A DNA stretch of 64,000 bases from Platanthera guangdongensis (GCA_039583875.1 CM077162.1:163825826-163889825), one strand, 5' to 3'. Shown: positions 11,501 through 20,293, counted from the stretch's first letter. Notes: generated by a model from the letters alone, not told the origin. Numbers and translations are program-made.

Positions 11501-14500
11501 TGGCTGGGTGCAGTGGGGCAAGGGTGTCGACTACATTTCTAGGTTGGATTGGGCAGTGGCAGCCGAATTCAGGGGGTTGGGGGGGGGGGGGGGGCTGGTA
11601 GGGGCGGTGGCTGGACTGAATCCTAACAAGATGCAGCAATGTTCTGGGCAGCGACAAGACTGGATCCGAGACGGTGGTGGCTGCGGTTGGACTGGGAAAG
11701 GCTTCAGGCGTCAACGGTTGGACTGGGAAGGGTTCCAAGGTACCGTTAGGGGTGGTAGAGGGGCTGATGATGGCTTGGGAAGTGGGAAGAAGAGGGCAAT
11801 GGATATGGGTTACCTTTGGGAGGAGGAAACGCGCTTAGAAGTCATCACCTAGGACTCCACAAAGTCAACACCGTAGAGGGATCACTGGAATCCGGGATTT
11901 GAGATTTCCAAACTCTGCAATGACCTAAAAGCAGCCCCCTCTCACTCTATTTATAAAAAAAATAAAACTAGGGCACCGCACAATTGACGGCCATGATTGG
12001 TCATAGATGCGATGACCCAATTACAAGCAATAATGGCACAATAAAACAATATAATATATGGAAACGATCATACTGTAGTCGAAATTCAGGGGCGAGTCGA
12101 TCAAACTCTACAACAACAATCCAGTTGTCGTCAGTGAAAGGCCGTCCATGCCAATGTACTAAGTATCAGCACACAAGGCCATCTGAGTAGGAGATGTACT
12201 CATCCGAGGAGAAGGAAACGACGAAGCCATATTAGACGTACTCCCGGGTGGATGAGGCTCAAGAATGGGCTGGGTGTGGGATGGAGACTGTGGTTGTAGA
12301 GGCTCGGGGGAATCCCTACAATACGGGTCCATATACTCATGTGGTTCGTAATATGGCGTCAGATCTTCCACATTAAATACAAGTTGAATTCCCAAGCTTG
12401 AAGGGCGATCCAACTCGTAGGCCTTTGTCCCGATGCGTCTCACGACTGAATAAGGACCCATTCGCTTAGCACTTAACTATTTAACACACCTGCTCACCCT
12501 CTAAAAATATATGTTCTCGCCTGCTCACCCTCTAAAAATATATGTTCTCGCCTGCTCACCCTCTAAAAATATTTGTTATCGTCTGTGCTCATTTGCATGT
12601 GTTTATAATATTCGTTGCTTGTAATGATTTATCGTTGGACTGACTTATGTAACTCATGCAAATAATGTGCAAAAGACTCGGCTGACTCATTTGGACGTGA
12701 TTCTAACGGGATATGGATAAGGTCAATAGGCTTTCTAGGGTCATAACATGTCACTATATGTAATGGACTCAACCTACTAGACATATTGATAGAACTATTA
12801 AATGCAAACTCCGCAATATGGAGTTCCGAATCCCAACTAAATGCATGCTCACCGACAAGACACCTAAGTAGATTTGCCTAAACTCATTCACCACCTCAAT
12901 CTGCCCGTCAGTCTGAGGGTGGTAAGTCGAAGAAAAATTTAGGGTGGTTCCATTCTTCCGCTACGTCTTCTAGAAATAACCTATAAACCTCATGTCCCTA
13001 TAATACACAATAGACTTTGGTAGGTCGTGTAATCTAAAGACGCCACTCATAAATAAAACCGCGACGTGAGGTGCATCAGAGGTCTTACTACACGTAATAA
13101 TGTGGGACATCTTCGAAAAACGGTCAACCACTATAACGATGGAATCATGTTCCCTCAGAGTGTGAGGAAGCCCAAGTACAAAGTCTATACTAGTGCCCTC
13201 CTAGGGGTGGTGTGGAACGGGCAGCTGGGTAACAGACCAGTGTTTGGTTCGTACCCTTGGCCGTTTGGCAACACAACAATGATGGACGATGCAAGCTACC
13301 TCCTTCTTCAAGCTCGACCAATAGAAACGAGCCTCCACGATGGCTATCGACTTGTCTCTTCCAAAATGACCGGCATAGCCTCCCGCATACAACTCCCAAG
13401 CTAGGTAGTCACGATTGAAGGGCCTTGGTATACAAAGGCGGGAGCCTCGAAATAAGTAATCGTCGATAATCCGAAATCCCTAGACGGAATCCGGAAGGTC
13501 CCTCAATAACATCATACAACTCTCCAAAATCCGAACAAGTCGGGTAGTCCATGATCAATCTCTCAAACCCATCCACTCAGTTTCTAATTCTCTGTAAGAA
13601 TGAGATTCGACGGCTCAAAGCATCAGCGGGTTTGTTCTCAACACCAGTGCGGTGTTTAAGAACATAATGGAAAACCTGTAAATACTCAAACCAGATCAGT
13701 TGGTGAAAAGAGCTCTGGTGAAAGACTCTTATCTAGGAGGTCGGGTGTTCGATCCCGGGTCTCAACAACCCATCGTTTTCTGATTATGGACGGTGGGGAG
13801 CTGGTTGGCGTGTTTGGGCTGCAGCCCTGATGAAATCCGCCTTGGTGAGATGCCAGGATGGGCCCCCTGGTGGTGATGGTGGTAGGCAGGTGTGACACAA
13901 GTCTTGCATCAAATTCACTTGGATATTCTTTGTATCCATTGCATGTGGGACATGTTTGAACATCAGAGTATTGATAGATCTCCCATTTTTTGATCAATCT
14001 GTCATAGTAGTCATTCTGAATGTGTTCAATGTTAAATCTATAGATACGAGCATGATCTCTCTTTTTTGAATATAATTTTGTTCAACTATGTTCCATTTTG
14101 TTCTTGGTTGTCAACAGAACATAAGTGTCTTCTAATTTTGACCTCCATAGAGGAGTTAAGTTATGTAACATAATCAGAGTGTACCCTTGCCAATCTTCAT
14201 ATGATACATTGGCCAATGATGGAGTCATAGTCCCAAGGATCCAGTTTGGGTGCACTCGGACTTGTATCTCTCACAGTCCAAACACAACTGACGCCACAAA
14301 AAGGAATGCGATAAAGTTGTCGGTGAATAGGAGACTATAAGTTATCTCCTCCAATCCTTCTTTAGAGTAGAAAAGAGAAGTTTATTAGTCAAATAAAAGA
14401 TGGTATGCATAGCCTCACCTTAGACACATTTAGGTACATTCATGGGGAATACGTTCCGTTACCCCATTCTGTTCAGTTGTCTGTTGACAAGACTGTTGAA

Positions 14501-15626
14501 TGATCCTAGGTTTGTTCATAAATATAGTGTAGTCAATGGAGAAATATTCTTTAACATTATCACTACAAACTACAATAATATAAGGGCATTGAGTTATAAC
14601 TTCATTACCAAATTATTGAAAGATAGAAAGTTTGGGGGCAGTTCTATTAGTTAACAGATAAAGCTGAAAGTCAACTATTGACTAGTCTATTAGTTACCAA
14701 ATATGTGAACGACCTTAGCCTCGCCCCTCGCCCCGCCCCTCGCCCCTCGCCCCTCGCCCCACCACACATGGGCTAGTCAGGTTCTGTTACCGGGCTGCAG
14801 CCCAAACACCCCAAACCCTCTTCATTGTCAAGGCCCGGCCCACTTAAGGGCCCGTAGGCACTTTACAAGCCCATGGCCGGTTGTTGGAGGTTGCAGCCTC
14901 CCTTTGATGAGGAGAAACTTAAGTGGACAGCGCCAAGACTTTCCAGAAGGTCACCCATCCTGATACTTCTCTCTCTCAAACATGGTTAACTAGAAAGTTT
15001 TTTTCCACTTGTCATCATCAATGGGATAGCCCCCTTCATTAATAATTAGTTTATCTTCGATGATCTCTGCGTGGTTCCTACTTGTCTTTACCATAATCCC
15101 AGTGTAACTTGGGCTGCTAGCCTGTCTTTTTTTGGGTACTTCCTGAACGACTATTTAGGGCTAGCACACGATTTCTCTGCCAGTAGGAACCAGTTTAATC
15201 TCTATGGCTCTTCTAGCTTGAACCCATGTTCGAATCCAAGCAAAAATTAGCGTGCACATTGAATGTTCTTCTGAAATTTAGATCTGCTCTTTCAAACGTA
15301 TTTAATGGAAACACAAATTTACCAATTATATTCTTCTCGTTCATTAAATTTAGGTCAAAAACACATTCTTAAACCAATGATTATTTAAGCATATTTTGTT
15401 TCACCTTCTTTCATAAAAGAATTAGAAGTCGTTTAACCCTTGGTCTGTTGTTATATAGGCTGATGGATTCAAGGCAAAAGCAAGAGTTGCGGTGAAAGGA
15501 GAACACCGGTCATTGTTGAGAAACGAGACCGTGTTTAAAATGATAAAGCAGTGGCTCGGCATAACCCAACAACCTCCGCAATCACTTGGTTCTGTATTTC
15601 CTGAGCTGATTCCTATGAGTATTTGA
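2432..15626 (+). CDS. LCAT3: Phospholipase A1 / LCAT3-like lipase, C-terminal part (4 exons)
   Basis: This is a host gene of the lecithin:cholesterol acyltransferase family, closest from memory to plant LCAT3, a phospholipase A1 acting on membrane phospholipids. Exons 2432-2578, 7864-7918, 8009-8062 and 15459-15626 join in frame across GT-AG introns to give about 140 C-terminal residues. Family motifs appear in order: [24 protein letters not shown] with DTPHNV, CYG completed across an intron, [18 protein letters not shown] (expected charge-relay Asp), and GEHRSLLR (expected catalytic His) before QWLGI. The stop is TGA at 15624-15626 and a poly(A) signal follows. The nucleophile Ser and N-terminal exons lie upstream of the window or were lost. 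GTVSAES has Ser where relatives usually have Pro. The gene carries TE-filled introns of 5.3 and 7.4 kb but no visible coding lesion. Confidence 0.85.
2579..3018 (+). other. Intron sequence
   Basis: AT-rich intron. From about 2880 to 3018 it becomes less AT-rich and may be the front of the LTR-like sequence that continues past the SINE fragment. No gene is seen. Confidence 0.5.
3019..3127 (+). repeat. Au-like SINE, 3' part
   Basis: The stretch CTTGCAAAAATGCAGGGTAA, then CCCTTGTGGTGGACCCTTC, a CGGACCCT block and GTGCACCAGACCGCCCTTT follow in order the well known 3' body of plant Au SINEs. The tRNA-derived head with A and B boxes is not recognisable, so the copy is 5'-truncated or diverged. Confidence 0.7.
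3128..3330 (+). repeat. LTR-like promoter fragment
   Basis: TATAAATA at 3202-3209 is followed by a leader-like segment and GGTGTCGAAACCAAGG near 3300-3316. It resembles an LTR promoter in the intron. Borders are unknown and no second copy is in the window. Confidence 0.3.
3331..4747. other. Intron, no gene seen
   Basis: Contains a G9 run near 3410, AT-rich sequence, and from about 3600 a mixed-composition stretch that looks like old transposon DNA. No reading frame with a recognisable product. Confidence 0.4.
4748..5252 (+). mobile_element. 5'-truncated RTE-like LINE with 13-bp target duplication
   Basis: The body is 4761-5239. It reads through the C-terminal part of a LINE reverse transcriptase: [65 protein letters not shown] and [16 protein letters not shown], with two TGA codons inside. 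The 3' end is a short TTG repeat, typical of plant RTE-like elements. TATACATACTCTA occurs at 4748-4760 and again at 5240-5252, a perfect target-site duplication that fixes both ends. It is a dead-on-arrival copy inside the lipase intron. Confidence 0.88.
5396..5960 (-). repeat. LTR, primer-binding site and leader fragment (minus)
   Basis: On the minus strand, TGGTATTAGAGC (5586-5575) is one base from the initiator-tRNA-Met primer-binding site common in plant LTR elements. Just before it the putative LTR ends in GTAACA. A CTTATATAGCCC box lies near 5825-5836. The leader beyond the PBS (to about 5396) shows no convincing gag. No partner LTR is seen. Confidence 0.5.
5961..7863. other. Intron, no gene seen
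   Basis: Mostly AT-rich intron. 6170-6850 is GC-richer and holds minus-strand frames without family features. 7080-7170 has a CCCGATATTACCGGGCC inverted repeat and a GGCCGGTC block that could be LTR-derived. No product is recognised. Confidence 0.35.
7864..7918 (+). CDS. LCAT3: LCAT3-like exon
   Basis: It is preceded by a polypyrimidine tract and CAG and followed by GTATGC. It encodes [18 protein letters not shown], a conserved block of the family, and ends on a complete codon. Confidence 0.9.
8009..8062 (+). CDS. LCAT3: LCAT3-like exon with the Asp motif
   Basis: It follows a short, normal 90-base intron. It encodes [18 protein letters not shown], including the expected charge-relay Asp of the Ser-Asp-His triad. 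The donor GTAACT is at 8063. Confidence 0.92.
8063..8685 (+). other. Intron, no gene seen
   Basis: AT-rich intron start after the Asp-motif exon. The sequence ACATAAAAGGATGAAC occurs at about 8236-8255 and again near 8316-8335, a small dispersed repeat. Confidence 0.4.
8686..9640 (-). repeat. Pyrimidine/proline-rich retrotransposon-like leader (minus)
   Basis: Read on the minus strand the stretch is C-rich and gives overlapping Pro/Ser-rich frames in several phases, with a C20 tract (9104-9085). Overlapping open frames in all phases mean composition rather than coding. Its position next to an LTR-like segment and a chromodomain relic suggests it is the 5' leader or gag region of a decayed gypsy element. 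Confidence 0.3.
9640..9962 (-). repeat. Probable gypsy LTR (minus)
   Basis: It directly follows, on the minus strand, the stop of a chromodomain relic. It has a TACATATAGAGG box near 9815-9826 and a pyrimidine-rich downstream part. An imperfect duplication containing GTGGTTCCACGACAAGGG lies at about 9640-9730. LTR status is inferred from position. Confidence 0.4.
9963..10230 (-). pseudogene. Gypsy chromodomain-like C-terminal fragment (minus)
   Basis: On the minus strand the frame reads [14 protein letters not shown], then [13 protein letters not shown] and [18 protein letters not shown], ending in a stop near 9965. The YLVRWRGR...TWI pattern is the chromodomain at the end of chromovirus integrases, which reads chromatin marks to guide insertion. 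The rest of pol is missing to the right, where the sequence changes character, so this is a fragment. Confidence 0.65.
10231..10798. other. Intron, no gene seen
   Basis: Holds an imperfect duplication: a block with GTGTCCGCGGACGATG near 10328-10345 recurs with changes near 10428-10445. No convincing product in either strand. Confidence 0.35.
10799..10989 (-). pseudogene. Possible terminal exon of an unidentified gene (minus)
   Basis: After a CTCTACATCAG acceptor-like site on the minus strand, an open stretch of 63 codons reads [20 protein letters not shown], then [40 protein letters not shown] and DQ before TAG (10801-10799). Amino-acid composition and the clean acceptor look like real coding sequence rather than chance. 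I do not recognise the family. It lies antisense inside the lipase intron, so it could be a captured gene fragment or a nested gene. A second acceptor-like exon may lie at about 11035-11160, but its frame does not join cleanly. Confidence 0.35.
11250..11860 (-). repeat. C-rich retrotransposon-like leader (minus)
   Basis: On the minus strand this is Pro-rich in several phases, with homopolymer tracts at 11469-11483 (15 G on plus) and 11579-11594 (16 G). It resembles 8686-9640 in composition and in its place beside an LTR-like segment. Confidence 0.3.
11860..12010 (-). repeat. Probable gypsy LTR with TATA box (minus)
   Basis: On the minus strand TTATAAATAGAGTGAGAGG (about 11957-11939) is a clear TATA box with a short leader. 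The segment follows the chromodomain end of the gypsy relic at 12020-13430, where the 3' LTR is expected. Confidence 0.5.
12020..13430 (-). pseudogene. Ty3/gypsy integrase with chromodomain, degenerate (minus)
   Basis: Reading from 13430 downward: [13 protein letters not shown] and [12 protein letters not shown] (zinc-binding region), [12 protein letters not shown] (first catalytic Asp) and [10 protein letters not shown], then KSIVYYRD where relatives have SDRD, so the second catalytic Asp appears changed to Tyr. [16 protein letters not shown] carries the Glu. At 12461-12350 [17 protein letters not shown] and [11 protein letters not shown] give the C-terminal part, and [20 protein letters not shown] near 12155-12090 is the chromodomain. 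Frameshifts and stops break it, and a triplicated 36-base block (about 12477-12590) interrupts the middle. It lies antisense in the lipase intron. Confidence 0.8.
12480..12590. repeat. Short tandem repeat, about 36-bp unit, 3 copies
   Basis: The block CCTGCTCACCCTCTAAAAAT followed by ATATGTTCTCG occurs three times in a row within the gypsy integrase relic. The last copy has diverged. Confidence 0.8.
13431..13689 (-). repeat. Decayed gypsy pol sequence
   Basis: Continues the minus-strand gypsy relic. Near 13600-13680 the reverse strand gives FPLCS-like sequence of the linker between RNase H and integrase, but too broken to name with confidence. Confidence 0.35.
13690..13885 (+). repeat. tRNA-derived SINE-like element
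   Basis: TCAGTTGGTGAAAAGAGC (about 13696-13713) and GTGTTCGATCCCGGGTC (13746-13762) resemble the A and B boxes of a polymerase III internal promoter at the right spacing. The body continues with GGGCTGCAGCCC and a GATGCCAGGATGGGCCC block. Ends are not defined by a clear target duplication. Confidence 0.55.
13886..14714. other. Intron, no gene seen
   Basis: AT-rich intron with scattered copia-like words (for example CCAATCTTCATATGATAC near 14191). No product can be supported. Confidence 0.35.
14715..14762 (+). repeat. Heptamer tandem repeat (CGCCCCT)n
   Basis: CCTCGCCC-type heptamers repeat about six times with one phase change, just before a GGGCTGCAGCCCAAACACCCC block that recurs in the SINE-like element upstream. 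Confidence 0.85.
14763..15458 (+). other. Intron with SINE-like pieces
   Basis: 14780-14960 is GC-rich with a CTGCAGCC inverted repeat. GAACCCATGTTCGAATCCAA near 15221-15240 resembles a polymerase III B box. No gene is seen; the intron ends at the acceptor 15457-15458. Confidence 0.35.
15459..15626 (+). CDS. LCAT3: LCAT3-like terminal exon with the His motif
   Basis: The acceptor ATATAG precedes [20 protein letters not shown], which carries the expected catalytic His, then [11 protein letters not shown] and a short divergent tail ending in TGA. The exon is 56 codons with no lesion, although it sits 7.4 kb from the previous exon. Confidence 0.9.
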   Translation, partial: ADGFKAKARVAVKGEHRSLLRNETVFKMIKQWLGITQQPPQSLGSVFPELIPMSI

Positions 15627-15699
15627 TTGCTAGCGTCTCTACTCTGTAGTTGGTTTATTCTGTTATCACTGCAACATTGTCTTTGAGTTGCCAGACAGT

Positions 15700-15705
15700 A
15701 ATAAA
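15700..15705 (+). terminator. Poly(A) signal of the LCAT3-like gene
   Basis: AATAAA lies 74 bases after the stop codon, a normal distance for a plant 3' UTR. Confidence 0.6.
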
Positions 15706-15746
15706 TTGTCCACGGCTGCATAATTTATGGAATGACTACGGATCAA

Positions 15747-15822
15747 GGCTCTGTTTGGGGGGACTTATTTTCACAGGTCAAGGGGTCACGACCTCGTGAA
15801 GATAAGTCCCCCCAAACGGAGC
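15747..15822. mobile_element. Tourist-like fold-back MITE
   Basis: Seventy-six bases that fold almost end to end. The left arm GGCTCTGTTTGGGGGGACTT pairs with the right arm, and the centre TCACGACCTCGTGA is a palindrome. CAA flanks both ends, a 3-bp target duplication. Its arms resemble those of the MITE at 16548-16656. Confidence 0.75.
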
Positions 15823-16547
15823 CCAAGTCTGTAACGTGCACGGTGTCATATACTTATAGCATGTACTAGGATTCATGGTTTAGGGTTTACATCAAGGTTT
15901 TCAGAACTGAACTGGACATTGAATCGGAAGGAGAGGTTCAAGATTTAACTGGTTCAACCCGGGTTAAACCGGAATAGAACCGGGGTCTAACTATACATGC
16001 ATAAACTATGAGATATATAGAGTAGTGCAAAACAAATTAAGACAGGTTGAAGGAAATTTCAAGGTTTAACCGTTTGGCGCGGCGTTTGGAGCCGTCGGCG
16101 AGAGGAGATGGGCTGCCGTTCGAAATGGATGGGGGAGGCCACCGTTTGAAATGGAGCGATTTGCTTCATTTCTCATGGCGTGGTAGGATGGCGCTGAAGG
16201 AGGAGAAGCGGCAAATGCCGCCAATGAGCATTTGGTTACCCGCCTTGCGGCGGCGTTTGCTGCAAACTCGACCTCCAAACGTAAATTAAGTAGTGATATT
16301 TACAAGCCATCCATTTTTTATTTCAATATTAAAAAAATTTAAAACTAGAAAAATATAAGTTCTAATTGCGGCAACCAATAAAAGGTGGGCTGATATTTAA
16401 CGGATGGCTCACTATTATTAATTTTTATTTAAATTAGTTTAACACATGGCTGGCCTACTGATTAATTATTAAGTTTTAAAAGAGAAATAAGGTTCAAAAC
16501 TTTTACCTAGCGAGTCATCCTCCTGTTAAATCATCGGCATCTATTTA

Positions 16548-16656
16548 GGCTCCTTTTGAGGGGACTTATTTTCACCGATCAAGCGGTTATGTTAATGTCC
16601 GGTTTATGCAATCATAACTACTTGACCGGTGAAAATAAGTTCCTCTAAATGAAGCC
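16548..16656. mobile_element. Tourist-like MITE with TTA duplication
   Basis: The left arm GGCTCCTTTTGAGGGGACTT and ATTTTCACC pair with GGTGAAAATAAG and the right end. TTA occurs at 16545-16547 and 16657-16659. This TTA is shared with the PIF relic that starts at 16660, so the two elements abut. Confidence 0.8.
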
Positions 16657-17050
16657 TTAGGGCCTGTTTGACTAAGCTGTGGCTGTGCAGCAAGCAGTGG
16701 TGCAAGAATCTGCTGTTTTGCAGTGGTGAAAAAAATTTATGAAACTGTTTGAAAAACTGTATTTGCAGTGCAGTTTGAATATTAAACAGTTGTGCATAAT
16801 TAAATTGTAATTTAAATTTTACGTCAATAACAATTAAACATGAATTAAAATAAATAGTTCGCATAATTTTTAATGTTCAACTCTGTATTAAACAATTTGC
16901 TCGATGCAAAATATTAGGTAAATATTATTGAAAGCCCTGTTGATCTCTTTTCACCAATGCAAATAATTCTCATCTGCAAAAGAGATTTACGCCATAGTAG
17001 ATGAATTTAATATAAATTAAATAATGTATAAGCTAAACTATAGATGAATT

Positions 17051-17878
17051 TTACCCGCGTGTATTTTTCAATTGGTCTGTAATGAACTCTCTCAAAGCAG
17101 ACATCTCAGGTGCACCTGCCCCATCATATATTACCGTCTCTACCCTCGGAGTTGTGACTCTGACTGTTCCTCGTCGTTGTGCCCTATGTTCGCATGCCTC
17201 CGGATGCACAAAGGTCTCATCAAGATCACATGCTCTGAACTCTGGATCAACCCTAGATGGATGCCTTCTTATGTAATTATGAAGGGTCATTGTAGCTACC
17301 ACAATTACACATTGCTTTGAGAGAGAGTTGTGACATTTTACTCAGGATGCACCATTTATTTTTCCAAACGCCGAAACTCCGTTCAATAAGAGAACACAGT
17401 GATGAGTGCGCTTGGTTAAATATTTCACGGCAGTCTTCAATATATTGATTGCCTCGAGTGAAATCCGGCAAATGATACTTGTTTCTGAAAATGATTTTAA
17501 CAGTCCAGTTTCTAACGAATATCCGGCATCCACCAGATAATACTTTCCTGTATTGAAATGTTTTTTAAAACACAAGTTTAAATAGTAATAGGAGAAAAAA
17601 ACTTTGATTAGTAATGCCGGCTAAAATTTACCTGGAGGGGCATATAGAAATTTACACATTCTATCTCGCACAACTCGATGATAAATGCGGCTATCATGAA
17701 CTGAACCTTCCCATCCTGGCACAACATATGTGAAGCACATATTGAAATCACACACTGTCATTACATTTTGAGTCGGCGATCCATGTCGGCCAATATATGC
17801 GACTTGCTCGTGTATCGGAATGCAAGCATCCACATGTGTCCCATCAATTACTCCAATGCAGTCCTTGAATAATGGCAT
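17051..17878 (-). pseudogene. PIF/Harbinger transposase relic (minus)
   Basis: Reading from 17878: KDCIGVIDGTHVDACIPIHE carries the first catalytic Asp and VVPGWEGSVHDSRIYHR the following block. After an intron-like gap, KYYLVDAGYSLETG has the second Asp. In another frame, AHSSLCSLIERSFGVWKNKW carries the catalytic Glu, and MTLHNYIRRHP lies near the end. All three acidic residues survive, but the frame changes between about 17470 and 17370 and the yARP region is lost, so it cannot make an active enzyme. Confidence 0.85.
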
Positions 17879-17899
17879 GTATCTATCATTATTTTGAGA

Positions 17900-18214
17900 T
17901 CCACATGCGTCCCATCAATTGCTTCAATGCAATCCTTGCATGCATCCACATGTCTCACCTCTTTTGAGATCCCTCCAAAGCTTCCACTCAAGCTTCAACT
18001 GATCTCATTTGTTCTTCAATTGTGCTCGAGTGTAATTAAAAGTTGTATGATCTTTGAAGTTTTTAATCTGGTTGATACATCCATCTCTGCTGAAATGGGT
18101 GTTTGACCTATTTCCTAGGTCAATCTCTTGAGTACAGAGATCACAAAATAGGTGTACGTGCGCAGACTCCCATTGTGCTGAAACGACACCATCCTTTGGT
18201 TTACCCATCACTCA
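17900..18214 (-). pseudogene. Myb/SANT-like accessory ORF relic (minus)
   Basis: From 18211 the frame reads MMGKPKDGVVSAQWESAHVH, LFCDLCTQEIDLGNRSNTHF, SRDGCINQIKNFKDHT and AQLKNK, then in another frame DQLKLEWKLWRDLKRGET. This is the trihelix/Myb-like domain of the second PIF protein, which helps the transposase bind DNA. The W expected after SRDG is replaced by C. It runs directly into a duplicated piece of the transposase. Confidence 0.7.
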
Positions 18215-19235
18215 ACTATCTGGACAAAATGTGAAACACTAAAAATCTAGTTTGATTTTGAAAACCTGATGCAATAATTAAATAATTAAATGTTTTGAAA
18301 ATCTAGTTTTCCTACTTCTTAATTAAAATATTTGACCTATTTCCTAATGGACAAAATGAACAAAATGTTTGGCCTATTCCTAATTAAAATATTTGCTGAT
18401 GGAGTTACAATAACAATAGCAAACAATACAGAGATCACAAGATTTCTCATCATTTTGATTTTGGAAATGCACAGGGATGAGCCAAGACCAATATTTGGGA
18501 GCAACTCTGTAACTTGATCCAACATTTGGGAGCACAGGGATGAGCCATGGCACATGGATGAGCACAAGATCTTACCACCGGAGAAGATGCACAGGAGTTC
18601 GCGGCGTCCCTGGTGGTGCGATCTGCGTCGGTAGAGAACTGCAAGAGTGTGGAGGAAGAATTAGGAGGAGAGATTGGCGGCGATAGAGCAGAAAAATCAA
18701 CCAAAAGTGGGAGAAAAAAGCTCTGTGTTGGCCGACGAGCGGACGAGAACGGCGGAAATCAAGCGGAATAATAAAACATACCTTACGGAGAAGAAGAGAG
18801 GCGGAGAACGACGCCAGCGTTGGCCGACAAGCGGCCGAGAACAACGAAGAAGCATGCGCTGCGACTAGGGCTCGGGAGAAAAAATCGGGAAGAAGAACTT
18901 GCAGAGATCAGGGCTGCCACTGCTTTTGACAAAACGTCATCCCACTGCCGCTGCTTTTAAAACTGTTTTGCGCTGCTTTCTCTGCCGCATCAGTGAGCAG
19001 CACTCCTGCCGCATTACCAAACATGGCCTTAGTCCCTCAACGGGTAACATGAATTAGTGCCCTGAGGAGATTTGTTTAAATAAACTAGACCTCTGAGTTA
19101 AAAAACTCCCTTAAACTAATGCGCAAATAAAACAAAGCAACAAAAAATTGTTGAACAGTCCGGTTGCTTGGGAACCGGTTGGCGGTCCGACCGGTCGAAT
19201 CGGTCCGATCCGATTTTTAAAACGATGGTTTACAC

Positions 19236-20195
19236 CTAAATAAGAGAATTAGTAAATAATTTTTTTAAAAATGTGAAAATAGTTGCTGAGATATTTTTTG
19301 TGCTCAAGTTTGGATGATTGAGATGACCACACCTGGAATGTTTTCTCTTCTGCTATGCCAAAAGCATTTGTATGTCCCCAATCCCCAGGTCTCTCCCGTT
19401 CAGCGACATGAGGACATACAAAAGCGATCATATCAATTTGTTGCGACCTAGAATATGATGACATACAAAATTGATCACATCAACTTGTTGCGACCTAGGA
19501 TAATAAAGTCATGGATTTGGCCTTTACAATTGAGAAACGAAAAACTTCCATAACTATGCTTTGCTTGCACATAACTTACTTCTTTTTTGGGCGCCAAGCA
19601 GGGCCAAAGCAAAAATACTCAATAGTCATAAACATTAGTTATCCTTGAAAATGGCTAAAAATTTAGGTACGTGCAACACATCGTATGAGATCTTTTTTGT
19701 AGGGTATTTTAAAGTTGTAATAATTTGCAAATATAATTTTTTGAAGAATTAATAACTGTCGAAATTTATAGTTATAACAATTTGTAACTATATTTTTTGA
19801 AGAATTAATAACCGAAAAAATTGCAACAGTAAATTTACTTTTTTTTCCAAAACATATACATATGAGATCTTAAAATGATCGTAAAAATATATAGTTTAAT
19901 ATTCCATGATTTTTTTCTTTAAAATGATTGTATTTTGACCCAAAATTAAAATAAGCACCGGTAACGCATGGTACGTTGCACATATCAAAGATTCTTCCTT
20001 GAAAATGAGGTGATCCAATCACACTTTTCATAAGGCTATCTTGTTAAGATCTAGTCATTAGCCTTGCCTTTGGCATCCTCCCTTGTGGTTAAGATAACAA
20101 TTTGGACATGGATAGTTGGATCTCATGGTGTGACAGACGGTGTGTACAAGATTTGAGAATGAATTTATAAGTTATGAGTTATCTCTTCACCTATG
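19236..20195. other. AT-rich spacer, no gene seen
   Basis: Besides the 47-bp duplication it holds a second imperfect two-copy repeat near 19690-19815, with TTTTTGAAGAATTAATAAC in each copy. No coding region is supported. Confidence 0.4.
19413..19506. repeat. 47-bp tandem duplication
   Basis: GACATACAAAA...TTGTTGCGACCTAG occurs twice, starting at 19413 and 19460, with several mismatches. Confidence 0.8.
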
Positions 20196-20293
20196 GGGCG
20201 TGAATAGGTGTTAAAGTATTTTTGAACATTTTTTTTTGGAATTGTACGAATAAATAAAGACAAACAAGCAATCACACAAACATAGAGAAACTA
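20196..20293 (-). repeat. Sirevirus-like LTR remnant, left part
   Basis: GGGGCGTGAATAGGTG and the CAAACATAGAGAAACTATAA stretch follow the layout of the minus-oriented Sirevirus LTRs at 50972 and 61250. The Harbinger element interrupts it and the remainder resumes at 28038. Confidence 0.5.

Larger units (their letters stand above)
16660..19028 (-). mobile_element. Decayed PIF/Harbinger element
   Basis: Imperfect ends (left GGGCCTGTTTGACTAAGC, right reversed GGCCATGTTTGGTAATGC) and TTA on both sides (16657-16659, 19029-19031) mark a PIF/Harbinger insertion. Inside are minus-strand remnants of a transposase and of a Myb/SANT-like partner. It is internally rearranged and lies within the hAT-like element. 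Confidence 0.75.
15885..19235. mobile_element. hAT-like non-autonomous element, host of nested PIF elements
   Basis: The body is 15893-19227, with ends CAAGGTTTTCAGAAC and, reversed, CATCGTTTTAAAAATC. Both subterminal regions are rich in CCGGTTC/GAACCGG words. The flanks GTTTACAT (15885-15892) and GTTTACAC (19228-19235) match in 7 of 8 bases, an 8-bp duplication as made by hAT transposases. No hAT transposase is present. Removing the two nested PIF-type elements leaves about 850 bases. Confidence 0.55.

Noticed and set aside
13686..13997. 103-codon minus-strand ORF
   Set aside because: Covers a SINE-like element on the other strand; no protein feature.
16047..16289. 80-codon ORF and its antisense partner
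   Set aside because: GC-rich inner part of the hAT-like element with CGTTTGG inverted repeats; open on both strands and not conserved with anything I know.
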